Part shown: positions 1-9,469 of the stretch, in pieces
Position numbering within the stretch: the first letter of the stretch is position 1
Layout of the letters: every line of letters starts with the position of its first letter
NCBI RefSeq assembly: GCF_025791835.1
Contig: NZ_JAOXLP010000001.1
Span: forward strand, 372,001 to 436,000
From: Roseomonas xinghualingensis
GTDB taxonomy: Bacteria > Pseudomonadota > Alphaproteobacteria > Acetobacterales > Acetobacteraceae
Reading direction: 5' to 3'
DNA length: 64,000 bases
Program-made: the position numbers and the translations under genes
The notes under the pieces: model-generated
Told to the model about the DNA's origin: nothing
Databases searched by the model: none
What the model saw: only the letters and a program-made list of their open reading frames with translations

Positions 1-96
1 TGCGAAGGCGGTGGGCCGGGGCGGTGGTACCACGGCCCATCCGCTCGCCATTCGCCATGCTGATTCAGTGTCCCAGCGGCGTGAGCAAGCTCCGGC

Positions 97-1251
97 TCAA
101 GGCATCTGGCATGCGCCCCCACGTGGATCGCTGATGACGCGCACGACGCGCCCGCGAGTGCGGAGGCAGCCATCGTAGATCTCGCCCTCAAAGCGGTCGC
201 CGTTGCTGGTATAGACAACCCGCCCGTGCGGCTTGTCGTTCAGGAAGTTCCCATCGATGCGCACGTTGTTTTCAGGGAACACTTCCGAGCCGAAGCCATT
301 GCGCATGTCGTTGCGCCACTCGCCGGAATAGACCGCGGAAGCGCCGCCCGGGCTGAACACGCGATATGTCCCCGTCCCGTTGCGCTGGTCGTTGGCCCAG
401 CTCCCTTCATAGGTGGTGCCGCCGCCATAGTTCATCGTGCCGATGCCGCTGCGCTGGTTGTTGCGCCATGCACCGGTGTAGCTCGTGCCGTTGCCGTAGT
501 TCATGGTGCCGGTGCCCTGCCGCACCCCGGCCACCCATGCGCCCGTGTAACGTGCACCGTTGCGCCAGCTCCGCACGCCTTGCCCGTTTGGAAGGTCGTC
601 ACGGAACTCGCCCTCATAGGTGCTGCCATCCGAGCCGCGAAACTGCAGCGTTCCCCGCCCGGCGGCCCGCCCGTCACGGAACTCGCCCTGGTAGAGATCG
701 CCATTCGCCATGATCCGCGCGCCTGGCCCGTTGATCCGGCCCCCGGTGAAGTTGCCCTGCGTGCTCGCCAGGATCTGACCGCCGGCGGAAAGCAGGTACT
801 CGCCCTGGCCATTGGCCAGGCCATCGCGGCACGGGCCGGACCACTGCACGCTGGCGCCTGACGGTGCGCCGGGAACATAGACCGAGCAGCGGCTGCCCGG
901 GTCGGTCAGCATGCCCGGTATGCCGGCGAAGCGCTCACTGCCTTCGGCTGGTTGCTGGGGCGTGGCCTCTTCGCCGCGCCTTGCCTGCTGCCGGCGGATC
1001 TCCTCCAGCCGCCGGCGCACTTCCTCGCGCCGCTGCCGTGCCTCTTCCGCATCCTGCTGCGGCCGCGTGTCTTCCCGCGTCTGGCGCGGCTCGGGCCTTC
1101 TCTGCGGGACGAGCGCGGGCGGGCGCGCTTCCTGCTCCGCAGGGGGCGTGGCGGGATTCGTGCTGTGCTGGTCGGGCGCGAGAGTGAACTGCGCCTGTGC
1201 AGCGGAGACGAGGACGAGCGAGGCCAAGGTGGCCCCGGCAAGGGCGCGCAT
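97..1251 (-). CDS. Secreted MORN-repeat protein
   Basis: A 384-residue protein with a Sec-type signal peptide (about residues 1-20, ending AAQA), a Pro/Arg/Glu-rich charged stretch at about 30-100 that is probably coiled coil, and from about residue 140 a series of MORN repeats recognisable by recurring Y-x-G-x-W/F-x-x-G-x-x-x-G-x-G units (for example YTGAW, YEGSW, YEGEF). MORN repeats form elongated beta structures that bind proteins or lipids. The function here is not known. It starts 8 bp after the upstream kinase gene stops, and its AGGAG ribosome site overlaps that stop codon, so the two are almost certainly co-transcribed and perhaps translationally coupled. The family call is firm; any role as a kinase target is inference. 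Confidence 0.85.
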   Translation of the reverse strand: MRALAGATLASLVLVSAAQAQFTLAPDQHSTNPATPPAEQEARPPALVPQRRPEPRQTREDTRPQQDAEEARQRREEVRRRLEEIRRQQARRGEEATPQQPAEGSERFAGIPGMLTDPGSRCSVYVPGAPSGASVQWSGPCRDGLANGQGEYLLSAGGQILASTQGNFTGGRINGPGARIMANGDLYQGEFRDGRAAGRGTLQFRGSDGSTYEGEFRDDLPNGQGVRSWRNGARYTGAWVAGVRQGTGTMNYGNGTSYTGAWRNNQRSGIGTMNYGGGTTYEGSWANDQRNGTGTYRVFSPGGASAVYSGEWRNDMRNGFGSEVFPENNVRIDGNFLNDKPHGRVVYTSNGDRFEGEIYDGCLRTRGRVVRVISDPRGGACQMP

Positions 1252-1259
1252 AGCGACTC

Positions 1260-3068
1260 CTATTGCGGCGGTGCGGAGGTTGCCGTGATGACCCGTGCTT
1301 CGACGCGCTCGCCTTTGCGCTGAGCGGCCTGGATTGCGGAAGCCAGCGCGCCGAGCGCTTCAGAAGATGCTTCGGTGGCAGGGCGCCGCTCCGTGTAGAG
1401 CGGGCTGTCCGATGTAATGGCCATCAGCAGACCGGTACCGTATGGCGTGGCCGCCGTCCAATACGGCTCGCCGAACTCCAGGGAGGAGGAAGCGGGGAGC
1501 GGCTGATCCGACTGCACCATGTTACCCGCCTGACCTTCCGTGCCGAAGAAGAGGACATGCAGATAGGTGGGACGCTCTGGGGTCTGCACCCGGAAGCGCA
1601 GATTCTGTCCGGCTCGCAGCGGCTCGGGGCTGCTCAAGGCCAGGCTTGGGAACATGTCGCCTTGCACGGCCACCGGGCGGATGGTCTGAAGCACCTGGCA
1701 AAAGTCCGCATCGAAGGTTTGCAGATCGAGCTGAACCCTGTCCTGCGGCAGGCCGAAGGCGTCGAGCGTGCCCAGCAGGGCGTCCTTGGAACTCTTCTGC
1801 AGCACGCCACTTGCCGAGAAGTACCGGTCATTCGCTTCTATCCCCAGCAGCGCGCAGTCCATGCGGCTTATGGCCGCGGCCGCGCCTGCGGCGGCCGGCG
1901 CGAAAGCCAGTTCCGGTGCCGCAGCAGGGGTGGCCGCGGGGGCGGGTGAAGGAGCGGGCGCCGGTGCAGGAGCCATCTCCGCCGTGGGCACAGGCTGCTG
2001 CGCCGTAATGAAGTCTCCGTTCAGGGCCAGCACGACCGCGATTAGGGCGCATACACCGAGGCCGGCACCCAGGGCTTCATAAAGCCGGCGCCGGTGCCGG
2101 CCCCTGGGCTCATGCGGAAGGTGGTAGGCTGCCTCGTCCATCGCCGGAGGCAGGACCGGCTGCCGACGAGGCTCGCGCTGCGGCTCTGTGGCAGGCAGTG
2201 GCGTGGTGGGCGGCAGGATGGGCGGCGCGCTGTCATTGCGCGGGGAGGCTGCCGGCTCCAGGGAGAGCAATGCCGCAGCGAACTCCGTGGCTGATGCGTA
2301 CCGGTCTGCTGGGCGCTTCGCCAAAGCCTTGGCCAGGATTGCGTCGATGGCTGGCGGAAGCGGCGTGCATTGTGACGGCGGTTTCGGATCAACCGTGCCG
2401 ATCTTGGTGCAAATGGTATGATCGTCGCCGGTGAAGGGCTTATGTCCCGTCAGCAACTCGTAGAATATGACACCCGCCGCCCAGATGTCGGCACGCTGGT
2501 CGGCCTCTCCGCCGAACTGCTCCGGCGCCATGTAAGCGACTGTAGCAAGCCCGGATCCCATGGCGGCAATGGCGTCGGCTGCCCCACGGGTGATGCCGAA
2601 ATCGGTCAGCCGGGCGGTGATTTCATGCGTGACGGAGTTGGTTGTCAGTAGGATGTTGCTTGGCTTGACGTCCCGGTGAATCACGCCGTGCTCATGCGCG
2701 TAGGCAAGGGCAGACAGGATCTGCTCCATCAACCGCAGGGAGCGCTGCAGCGTTTGCTGCCCGCTGAGATCGAGGATCTGCCTGAGGGAGAGGCCTTCGA
2801 CCAGCTCCATCACGACCCACGCATGATCCGAGGTTTCGCCATAATCGAAAACCGGAACGATATTTGGATGCGAGAGCCTGGCTCCGGCCTTGGCTCCGGC
2901 ACGGAACCGCGCGATCGCCTCGGCGCTGGCTGTGCTGTCCGGCGAAGGCAGCTCGAACAGCTTCACCGCGACCAGACGATCAAGCATGCGGTCATGCGCC
3001 TTGAAGACCGCTCCTCCGTCCTTGCCGAGTGATCCGCGTAATTCGTACCTGCCTGCTATCTCCACCAA
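1260..3068 (-). CDS. Membrane-anchored Ser/Thr protein kinase with DUF4384-like C-terminal domain
   Basis: Hanks-type kinase. Visible landmarks in order are a glycine loop (GSLGKDGG), the ATP lysine in VAVKLFE, the catalytic loop HRDVKPSN, DFG followed by IT, and APEQF. After the kinase domain come a Pro-rich linker, one membrane segment (GVCALIAVVLALNG), an Ala/Pro-rich periplasmic linker, and a C-terminal domain resembling DUF4384 (FRVQTPERPTYLHVLFF; later PYGTGLLMAI). The frame stays open upstream to 3281, but those 71 residues have no kinase similarity. A TTG at 3068 preceded by GGAGAG begins a few residues before the kinase domain and is preferred; a GTG follows directly. It forms a pair with the MORN protein downstream. 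The kinase call is secure; start and ligand are uncertain. Confidence 0.85.
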   Translation of the reverse strand: MVEIAGRYELRGSLGKDGGAVFKAHDRMLDRLVAVKLFELPSPDSTASAEAIARFRAGAKAGARLSHPNIVPVFDYGETSDHAWVVMELVEGLSLRQILDLSGQQTLQRSLRLMEQILSALAYAHEHGVIHRDVKPSNILLTTNSVTHEITARLTDFGITRGAADAIAAMGSGLATVAYMAPEQFGGEADQRADIWAAGVIFYELLTGHKPFTGDDHTICTKIGTVDPKPPSQCTPLPPAIDAILAKALAKRPADRYASATEFAAALLSLEPAASPRNDSAPPILPPTTPLPATEPQREPRRQPVLPPAMDEAAYHLPHEPRGRHRRRLYEALGAGLGVCALIAVVLALNGDFITAQQPVPTAEMAPAPAPAPSPAPAATPAAAPELAFAPAAAGAAAAISRMDCALLGIEANDRYFSASGVLQKSSKDALLGTLDAFGLPQDRVQLDLQTFDADFCQVLQTIRPVAVQGDMFPSLALSSPEPLRAGQNLRFRVQTPERPTYLHVLFFGTEGQAGNMVQSDQPLPASSSLEFGEPYWTAATPYGTGLLMAITSDSPLYTERRPATEASSEALGALASAIQAAQRKGERVEARVITATSAPPQ

Positions 3069-3545
3069 GAGCCTCTCTCCACCAAGCCGTGTTCCGGTGC
3101 GGTCAGTGCGTCCACGACGCAATTCCAAAGTCAGGTCTCTCCGCCACGGCTGCTCATTGGCGAGTTGCCGGGCATTGCAGATGAAACCTGCCAAGCCCTG
3201 GTCGGGCCCCGGCTCTAATGAGTGGGCTACTCCCAGGCAAGCAGGCATCGGGGCGGGTTCGTGGGCCGGTGCCCATTTCACCGGGTTTTGACTTTTGGAA
3301 CCCTAATGTGATCCGACGTCGGACCTGTTCACAGGGTATCCACGGGAAATATCGCAGTGTGAACGGGTCAGGTTCAACGATGGTCGCGTGGATGATGATC
3401 GCGTGGCGGCGTTATTTCCTTTCCGTGCGGATGCCTTCCCAATTGAATATGCAGCCTGCTGAGCTGGTGCGCGGCGAGTTGCACGATGGTCGGTGTTGGT
3501 TTGGCAACAAGGTGCGTGTGGTGCTCCGCCAGGCCGTGAGAGCAT
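3069..3545. other. Region without a recognised intact gene
   Basis: About 480 bases upstream of the kinase gene. Short open frames exist on both strands but none has family similarity or a convincing ribosome site. The plus-strand frame ending at 3550 has a weak resemblance (GNKVRVVLRQAVRAF) to the GDxVLrxvA segment that precedes the GGDEF motif in diguanylate cyclases, so the decayed gene described next may begin here. Confidence 0.4.
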
Positions 3546-3847
3546 TCTGATGCATGCCGTCAGAGCGACTTCATGTTCTGCTATGGGGACGAGGAGTTTC
3601 TGGTCCTGCTCGTGGAGTGCGGTGAGGCGGCTCTCAACACGGCTGAGCGCATTCCTATCCGCCTGAAGGAAATCGAGTTCATACCGAGGGCGGACAGGAC
3701 CCTCACATGATCATCTCCTTGGGTATTCCGATCTTCGATGGCCACCCCGACTACCGGCTCCTGGTGGAGAGAGCCGACCAGGCCCTCTGCCAGGCCAAGA
3801 ACAGCGGGCATGACGGGGTTGCCCTTCACTCCTACCCGGTGAGTTGA
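3546..3847 (+). pseudogene. Decayed GGDEF (diguanylate cyclase) domain fragment
   Basis: Two plus-strand frames together match the second half of a GGDEF domain. The first (through the stop at 3708-3710) reads CRQSDFMFCYGDEEFLVLL, corresponding to the family's R-x-SD-x-x-x-RYGGEEFLVLL with the signature reading GDEEF instead of GGEEF. The second frame, starting at about 3707, reads ISLGIPIF followed by VERADQALCQAKNSGHD, matching the family's S-x-G-x...RADxALYxAKxxGRN tail, and stops at 3845-3847. The two parts are in different frames and no N-terminal half is intact. It cannot make an active cyclase. The domain assignment is strong by motif; the exact 5' limit is not known. Confidence 0.7.
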
Positions 3848-3951
3848 CGAGAAGGAGGGGGCGGCAATGAGGAGGCTGGAGGGCTGGTCGGGCATTTCCA
3901 AGTTGGGCTCTCCGACCTAAGGGTTCCGCCTCAAACCGCCTGCGAGGTCCG

Positions 3952-4380
3952 ATGTCCCATCAGCCAGACGAGGTGAACCCCCAGCCCAACCCGGTGGCTG
4001 GCCTGCCTTCCGCCGCTTTTCATGCCCTGGGCGAGCAGGTGGCGAGGCTGGAACGAACGGCCGAGGAACTGGCCCATCAGGAGGCGGAGCTCCGGGCTGT
4101 CCTGCAGCGGCGCACCCGTGAGGCGGTGGATCTGGAGCGGCAACTCGCCGTCGCCGAGGCCCGGGCCGCGGTGGAGAGCATGCACGCCGCGGGCTTGGCG
4201 GCGCAGACCGCCCATCTCCTCGCGCTGGGCGCGGAGGCCCCTTCAGCCTTGGAGCCGACCGGGGAACTCGACAGGGAGGGCACGCCCAAGACCCGCCTGA
4301 CCCTCGTCTATGAGGCAGCCTTCGATGCCAAGGGGGCGGAACTCGGGATTGATGATCCTGTCCGCTTCCGCGCCTCCTGA
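3952..4380 (+). CDS. Hypothetical coiled-coil protein
   Basis: A 142-residue protein with no family I recognise. Residues about 25-85 are rich in Ala, Glu, Arg and Leu with heptad-like spacing (LGEQVARLERTAEELAHQ), so a helical coiled coil is likely. There is no signal peptide or membrane segment, so it is probably cytoplasmic. The start ATG has a modest GAGG upstream. Its stop is followed directly by a small GGCGCG-TTT-CGCGCC hairpin. It stands alone between the GGDEF remnant and a transport protein gene. Confidence 0.55.
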   Translation: MSHQPDEVNPQPNPVAGLPSAAFHALGEQVARLERTAEELAHQEAELRAVLQRRTREAVDLERQLAVAEARAAVESMHAAGLAAQTAHLLALGAEAPSALEPTGELDREGTPKTRLTLVYEAAFDAKGAELGIDDPVRFRAS

Positions 4381-4395
4381 GGCGCGTTTCGCGCC
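4381..4395 (+). terminator. Small GC-rich hairpin after the coiled-coil gene
   Basis: GGCGCG and CGCGCC separated by TTT lie immediately after the stop codon at 4378-4380. There is no downstream T run, so termination activity is only a possibility. Confidence 0.3.
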
Positions 4396-4488
4396 ACTCT
4401 CACCACGAAACGGCCGGATGATCGCCATTCTTGCAGAGGCAGGCAGATCCGGTGCCTGTGACTTCAATCCCTGCGTGGAGGCGGAAGC

Positions 4489-6066
4489 ATGAGACGTCGG
4501 AGTTTTCTGGGCTCAGGCACGGCGCTGCTGGTGGCCCCCCGGATCAGTTACGGCGCGGAGAGCAAGGTCCTGCGCTTCGTGCCGCAATCCGATGTGGGTG
4601 TGTTCGACCCGGCCTTCACCACCGCCCATGTCACCCGTAACCATGCCTATCTGGTTTATGACACGCTCTTCGGCACGGATGACGGCTTCAATGTCTCTCC
4701 GCAGATGGTGGAAGGGTATGTCACCGAGGATGACGGCAGGACCTGGCGCCTGACGCTGCGTGATGGGCTACGTTTCCATGACGGCGAGCCGGTGCTGGCG
4801 CGGGACGCGGTGGCCAGCATCAGGCGCTGGTGGCGGCGCGATGCCTTCGGGCAGGAGCTGGCGGCCGTGACCGATGAGCTGGCCGCCCCTTCCGACAGGG
4901 TGGTGCAGTTCCGTCTCAAGCGTCCCTTCGCCTTCCTGCCGGCGGCGCTGGGCAAGCCTTCCGGCCACATGCCGGCGATCATGCCAGAGCGGCTGGCGAG
5001 TGGCACGCCGGACTGCATGATGCCTGAGATCATCGGCAGTGGCCCCTTCCGTTTCAGCCAGGCTGAGCATGTGGCTGGCAGCCGCCTCGTCTATGAGCGG
5101 TTCGCTGGCTATGTGCCGCGTATGGGTGGCACGCCCAGCCGCACGGCAGGGCCAAAGATCGCGCATGTGGATCGGGTGGAATGGAGGGTCATGCCCGATC
5201 CCGCCACCGCCGCCGCCGCACTGGCGGCGGGCGAGGTGGACTGGATCGAGGCGCCGGTGGCAGGCCTTTTGCCTGCACTGCGTCGCAGCCGCGACATCGA
5301 GATGCGCCGGATCGACACGGAGGGCGCGCTGCCACTGATGCGTTTCAACCATCTGCACGCGCCCTTCGACAATCCCGCGATCCGTCGCGTGGTGCTGCGC
5401 TCGGTTACGCAGGCGGATTTCCTCATTGCCGCGGCTGGCGAGGACCGCGCCTTCTGGAAGGACGGAGTTGGCGTCTTCGCCCATGGCACCCCGCTGGCAA
5501 GCGATACGGGGATGGAGGCGCTGACCGCGCCGCGCGACCTCGCGCGTTCCCGGAAGGAGTTACTGGAAGCCGGCTACAAGGGGGAGCGCGTGGTGATCCT
5601 CGCCCCCAGCGACCATCCGGCGCTGAACGCGCTGGCCAAGGTTGGTGCGGAGCTGCTGGCGCGCATCGGCTTCAACCTGGATCTGCGGATGATGGAGTGG
5701 AGCACACTGCAACAGCATCGCCTGAAGCGGGACTGCGTGGAGCAGGGCGGCTGGAGCGTCTACTTCACCCATGTCGCGGGGATGGAAGCCTCTGATCCCG
5801 CAAGCCACCAGAACACGCGTGGCTTGGGCCTGCGCAGCAATCCGGGCTGGCCGACCAGCGGCAAGTTGGAGGAACTGCGCGTCGCCTGGTTTGCCGCACA
5901 GGATCTGGCGGAGCAGCAGGCGGTGGCGCGGAGGCTGCAGGAGCAGGTGCTGATTGATCTGCCCTATGTGCCGCTTGGCCAGTTCTTCGAGGCGACCGCC
6001 TACCGTAAATCCGTCAGCGGCATCCTCGGCGGCTTCCCGCTCTTTCACAACCTGCGCAAGGCTTGA
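4489..6066 (+). CDS. ABC transporter substrate-binding protein, family 5 (oligopeptide/nickel type)
   Basis: A 525-residue periplasmic binding protein. The N-terminus MRRRSFLGSG followed by a hydrophobic stretch resembles a Tat or Sec signal. The mature part begins with LRFVPQSDVGVFDPAF and contains the family-5 signature region (WRLTLRDGLRFHDGEPV, residues about 85-101), typical of proteins that present oligopeptides, heme, nickel or glycosides to a permease. A GGAGGCGGAAGC ribosome site precedes the ATG. No permease or ATPase genes adjoin it, so it is an orphan component. The protein encoded at 10704-12287 is a clear paralogue sharing the DGLRFHDG block. Ligand unknown. Confidence 0.88.
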   Translation: MRRRSFLGSGTALLVAPRISYGAESKVLRFVPQSDVGVFDPAFTTAHVTRNHAYLVYDTLFGTDDGFNVSPQMVEGYVTEDDGRTWRLTLRDGLRFHDGEPVLARDAVASIRRWWRRDAFGQELAAVTDELAAPSDRVVQFRLKRPFAFLPAALGKPSGHMPAIMPERLASGTPDCMMPEIIGSGPFRFSQAEHVAGSRLVYERFAGYVPRMGGTPSRTAGPKIAHVDRVEWRVMPDPATAAAALAAGEVDWIEAPVAGLLPALRRSRDIEMRRIDTEGALPLMRFNHLHAPFDNPAIRRVVLRSVTQADFLIAAAGEDRAFWKDGVGVFAHGTPLASDTGMEALTAPRDLARSRKELLEAGYKGERVVILAPSDHPALNALAKVGAELLARIGFNLDLRMMEWSTLQQHRLKRDCVEQGGWSVYFTHVAGMEASDPASHQNTRGLGLRSNPGWPTSGKLEELRVAWFAAQDLAEQQAVARRLQEQVLIDLPYVPLGQFFEATAYRKSVSGILGGFPLFHNLRKA

Positions 6067-6219
6067 TTCTGAAGCACTTTCCGGATGGGCGCGATGGCGA
6101 GGGGACGCTGCGATCCCGGCTGCGTGGCGGTGTCAGGCTAACGTGATTGCGGTTCTGTCAACGGGAACGCTCCGTTGCGGTTTCGTGCATGTTCCTGACA
6201 CTCCGTGGAGGCAGCGGCC

Positions 6220-7215
6220 ATGCGCGACATCACCCGGCGAAATGCCCTTGGTGGAGCGGCCCTCATGGGCATGGGCGCCGGCCTCCTTCCAAGGTTCGGC
6301 GGAGCCCAGGAGGCGCCCTGGCCGTCGCGCCCGGTGCGCCTCATCGTGCCCTTCCCGGCGGGCGGTACCACGGACCTGCTGGCCCGCATCCTGGCGGAGC
6401 GGCTGCAGCAGCGCCTCGGCGTTCCCGTCGTCGTGGAGAACCGTGGCGGCGCCGGTGGCAGCATCGGCGCCGATCTCGTCGCCAAGGCCACTCCGGATGG
6501 CTACACGCTGCTGATGACCACCATCGGCACGGCGGCGATCAATTACGAGCTCTACAAGGACAGCATCGCCTACAAGCCCAGGGATCTCGTGGCGGTCTCC
6601 AATGTCGCGAATGTGCCGAATGTGCTGGCGGTGCCGGCCAGCTCCCCCTCGCGCACGCTGCAGGACTTCATCACCCGCGCGAAGGGTAATGCGGGCGGCG
6701 CCACCTATGGCAGCTCCGGAAACGGATCGAGCCTCCATCTGACGGGCGAACTGCTGAAGTCGGCGGCCGGGATCGACATGATCCATGTGCCTTATCGTGG
6801 CTCGGGTCCGATGCTGACGGATGCGATCGCCGGGCGCGTGGATCTGGCGATTGACAACCTGCCTTCCTCCATCGGCCATATCCAGGACGGGCGGCTGCGT
6901 GCCCTGGCTGTGACAAGCCCGCAGCGCAGCCCCTCCCTGCCCGAGGTGCCGACGGTGCGGGAGGCCGGGCTGCCGGGCGCCGAGACGGTGGCGTGGTTCG
7001 GCATCCAGGCCCCTGCAGGGACGCCGCGCCCCATCATCGACAGGCTGGCCACTGAGATCCACGCCGCCGTGACCGAGCCCGTGACCCGCGCGAAGATCGC
7101 GGATCTGGGTGGCGAGCCCGTGGGCGATCGGCCCGAGGAGTTCCAGCGCCTGATCGATACCGAGATCACGCGTTGGACCGAGGTGATCCGAAGCGCCAAG
7201 GTGCGGCCGGACTGA
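6220..7215 (+). CDS. Bug/TctC-family tricarboxylate transporter substrate-binding protein
   Basis: A 331-residue Bug-family receptor. It has a Tat-like signal (MRDITRRNALGG) and the family landmarks: WPSRPVRLIVPFPAGG near the mature N-terminus, VVVENRGGAGGSIGAD, TPDGYTLL, HVPYRG and a late LPEVPTVREAG. Such proteins bind small carboxylates or aromatic acids in the periplasm for TctAB-type or unknown partners. An in-frame GTG at 6205 is possible, but GGAGG at 6207-6211 sits correctly for the ATG at 6220. No tctA or tctB is nearby. It is one of four Bug proteins in this window. Confidence 0.9.
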   Translation: MRDITRRNALGGAALMGMGAGLLPRFGGAQEAPWPSRPVRLIVPFPAGGTTDLLARILAERLQQRLGVPVVVENRGGAGGSIGADLVAKATPDGYTLLMTTIGTAAINYELYKDSIAYKPRDLVAVSNVANVPNVLAVPASSPSRTLQDFITRAKGNAGGATYGSSGNGSSLHLTGELLKSAAGIDMIHVPYRGSGPMLTDAIAGRVDLAIDNLPSSIGHIQDGRLRALAVTSPQRSPSLPEVPTVREAGLPGAETVAWFGIQAPAGTPRPIIDRLATEIHAAVTEPVTRAKIADLGGEPVGDRPEEFQRLIDTEITRWTEVIRSAKVRPD

Positions 7216-7339
7216 TGCCGCCCCGGACCTGCCGCATGGTTCGGAGGGACGCGATGGCCGGCTGCGCCCCTGGCCCGGCCGCAGCAAGGCGGCCGGACCA
7301 GGAAAGGAGGCGCAATGGGCTGCGCCATGAATGAAGGCC

Positions 7340-7366
7340 GCCTGGCCTGCGCAGGGGTGGCCAGGC
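7340..7366 (+). terminator. Hairpin between the Bug protein and M3 peptidase genes
   Basis: GCCTGGCC at 7340-7347 and GGCCAGGC at 7359-7366 form a perfect 8-bp stem with an 11-base loop. No T run follows. It may end the Bug transcript. Confidence 0.3.
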
Positions 7367-7412
7367 GCCATCCCGCCTTGACCCGACGGTCCCTTCTGCC
7401 GCGTATGGCCCC

Positions 7413-9440
7413 ATGAGCGAGCCTAATCCCCTTCTGGAACCCTGGACGGCCCCGTTCGGCATGCCGCCCTTCGACCGGATCCGGCCGGAACATTTCCCGC
7501 CGGCCTTCGAGAAGGCCATGGCGGCGCATCTGGCGGAAATCACGGCCATCGGCAGCAACGCGGCGGCGCCGGACTTCGCCAATACGATCGAGGCGCTGGA
7601 GCGCAGCGGCCGGGACCTGGGCCGGATCGGCGCGCTTTTCTCCAACCTGGTCTTCAGCCTGGGTGGCGAGGCGCTGGAGGCGCTGGACCGGGAGATGTCG
7701 CCGAAGCTGGCCCAGCATGGCATGCGGGTTTCGCTGGACCCGGCGGTCTTTGCCCGCGTCGATGCGGTTTACCGGCAGCGCCATGCTTTGGATCTGGCGG
7801 AGGACCAGATGCGGCTGCTGGAGCGCACGCATCTGGGCTTCATTCGCAGTGGCGCGGCGCTGGATACGGCCGCGCGGGAGCGGATGACCGCGATCTCCGA
7901 AAGGCTGGCGGTGCTGCACACGCAGTTCGGCCAGAACGTGGTGCATGATGAAGCCGCCTGGCATCTGCCACTGGCCGAGAGCGATCTGGAGGGCATTCCA
8001 GACTTCCTGCGGGCGGGAATGGCGCGCGCGGCTGCCGAGCGGGGGCTGGAAGGCTTCGTCGTCACCCTCTTGCGCTCGCTGATCGAACCCTTCCTGACCT
8101 TCTCCGCCCGCCGGGACCTGCGGCAACTGGCCTATCAGGCCTGGATCGCGCGCGGCACGCATCCCGGCCCGCATGACAACCGCCCGCTGATCCCCGAGAT
8201 CCTCTCCCTGCGGGCCGAGCGTGCGCGGTTGTTGGGCTATGCAAGCTTCGCCGAGTTCCGCCTGGCCGACACCATGGCTGGCACCGTGGAAGCCGCGCAG
8301 GGCCTGCTCGCCCAGGTTTGGGAACCGGCCAAGCGCAAGGCAGCGGCCGAGCGCGACCGGCTGCTCGCCGTGGCGCGGGTGGAAGGCTTCAACGGGCCGC
8401 TGGAAGCCTGGGACTGGCGTTATTACGCGGAGAAGGTGCGCCGCGCGGATTACGCGCTCGATGAGGCCGAGCTGAAGCCCTATTTCGTCTTCGACAATAT
8501 CCAGCACGCCGCCTTCGATACAGCGGGCCGTCTTTTCGGTTTGTCCTTCGTCCTTCGCCCGGACTTGCCGGGCTATCATCCCGATGTACGGACTTATGAG
8601 GTGCGGGATGCCTCGGGCCATGTCGGCCTGTTCCTGGCCGATCCCTATGCCCGCGCCGACAAGCGCTCCGGCGCCTGGATGAGCAGCTACCGGGACCAGG
8701 AGACGCTGGACGGGGATGTCCCGCCGATCATCGTGAACAACAACAACTTCGCGAAATCCGAGCCGACGCTGCTGAGCTTCGACGACGCGGAGACGCTGTT
8801 CCACGAATTCGGCCATGCGCTGCACGGGCTGTTGAGCCAGGTGCGCTATCCCAGCCAGTCCGGCACCTCCGTCCGCCGCGACTTCGTGGAGCTGCCTTCG
8901 CAGATCTTCGAGCACTGGATCTCCCTGCCCGAGACACTGCGCCAATATGCCCGGCACCATGAGACCGGGGTGCCCATTCCCGATGAGCTGATCGCGCGGC
9001 TGCTCTCAGCGCGCGGCTTCAACCAGGGCTTCGCGACGGTGGAGTACACGTCGTCAGCCCTGATCGACATGGCGCTGCATAGCCACCCGGCACCGGAGAC
9101 GCTCGATATCGGGCGCTTCGAGAAAGAGTATCTCAACGGCATCGGCATGCCGCGCGAGATCGGCATCCGCCACCGCCCGGCGCATTTCCAGCACATCTTC
9201 GCCGGAAGCGGATATGCGGCCGGCTACTACTCCTATCTCTGGGCGGAGGTGCTGGATGCCGACGGCTTCGACGCCTTCACCGAAGCGCAGAACCCCTTCG
9301 ACCCGGCCACCGCCGCGCGCCTGCGCGTGCTGCTCAGCGCCGGGGACACGCGTGACCCGATGAAGCTTTATGTCGATTTCCGCGGCCGTGCCCCGAGCAC
9401 GACGCCTCTGCTCCGCAGCCGTGAGCTGGTCGAAGCCTGA
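7413..9440 (+). CDS. M3-family metallopeptidase (oligopeptidase A / dipeptidyl carboxypeptidase type)
   Basis: A 675-residue zinc peptidase of the M3 (thimet oligopeptidase) family, close to the usual 680. The zinc motif HEFGH starts at about residue 464 (LFHEFGHALHGL), with the third ligand in the following FVELPSQIFEHW block. The later GHxxxHxxFxH-like end and YSYLWAEVLDADGFDAF are also typical of M3. There is no signal peptide, so it is cytoplasmic and probably degrades short peptides. It reads in the same direction as the two transport proteins upstream, but nothing else in the sequence links them. No strong ribosome site is seen before the ATG. Confidence 0.92.
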   Translation: MSEPNPLLEPWTAPFGMPPFDRIRPEHFPPAFEKAMAAHLAEITAIGSNAAAPDFANTIEALERSGRDLGRIGALFSNLVFSLGGEALEALDREMSPKLAQHGMRVSLDPAVFARVDAVYRQRHALDLAEDQMRLLERTHLGFIRSGAALDTAARERMTAISERLAVLHTQFGQNVVHDEAAWHLPLAESDLEGIPDFLRAGMARAAAERGLEGFVVTLLRSLIEPFLTFSARRDLRQLAYQAWIARGTHPGPHDNRPLIPEILSLRAERARLLGYASFAEFRLADTMAGTVEAAQGLLAQVWEPAKRKAAAERDRLLAVARVEGFNGPLEAWDWRYYAEKVRRADYALDEAELKPYFVFDNIQHAAFDTAGRLFGLSFVLRPDLPGYHPDVRTYEVRDASGHVGLFLADPYARADKRSGAWMSSYRDQETLDGDVPPIIVNNNNFAKSEPTLLSFDDAETLFHEFGHALHGLLSQVRYPSQSGTSVRRDFVELPSQIFEHWISLPETLRQYARHHETGVPIPDELIARLLSARGFNQGFATVEYTSSALIDMALHSHPAPETLDIGRFEKEYLNGIGMPREIGIRHRPAHFQHIFAGSGYAAGYYSYLWAEVLDADGFDAFTEAQNPFDPATAARLRVLLSAGDTRDPMKLYVDFRGRAPSTTPLLRSRELVEA

Positions 9441-9469
9441 ACCGGCCTGATGAAAGTTCCTGAAAACTG

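Noticed and set aside
3303..3545. An 80-residue minus-strand frame
   Set aside because: Low-complexity composition, no ribosome site, and it lies in a region of decay.
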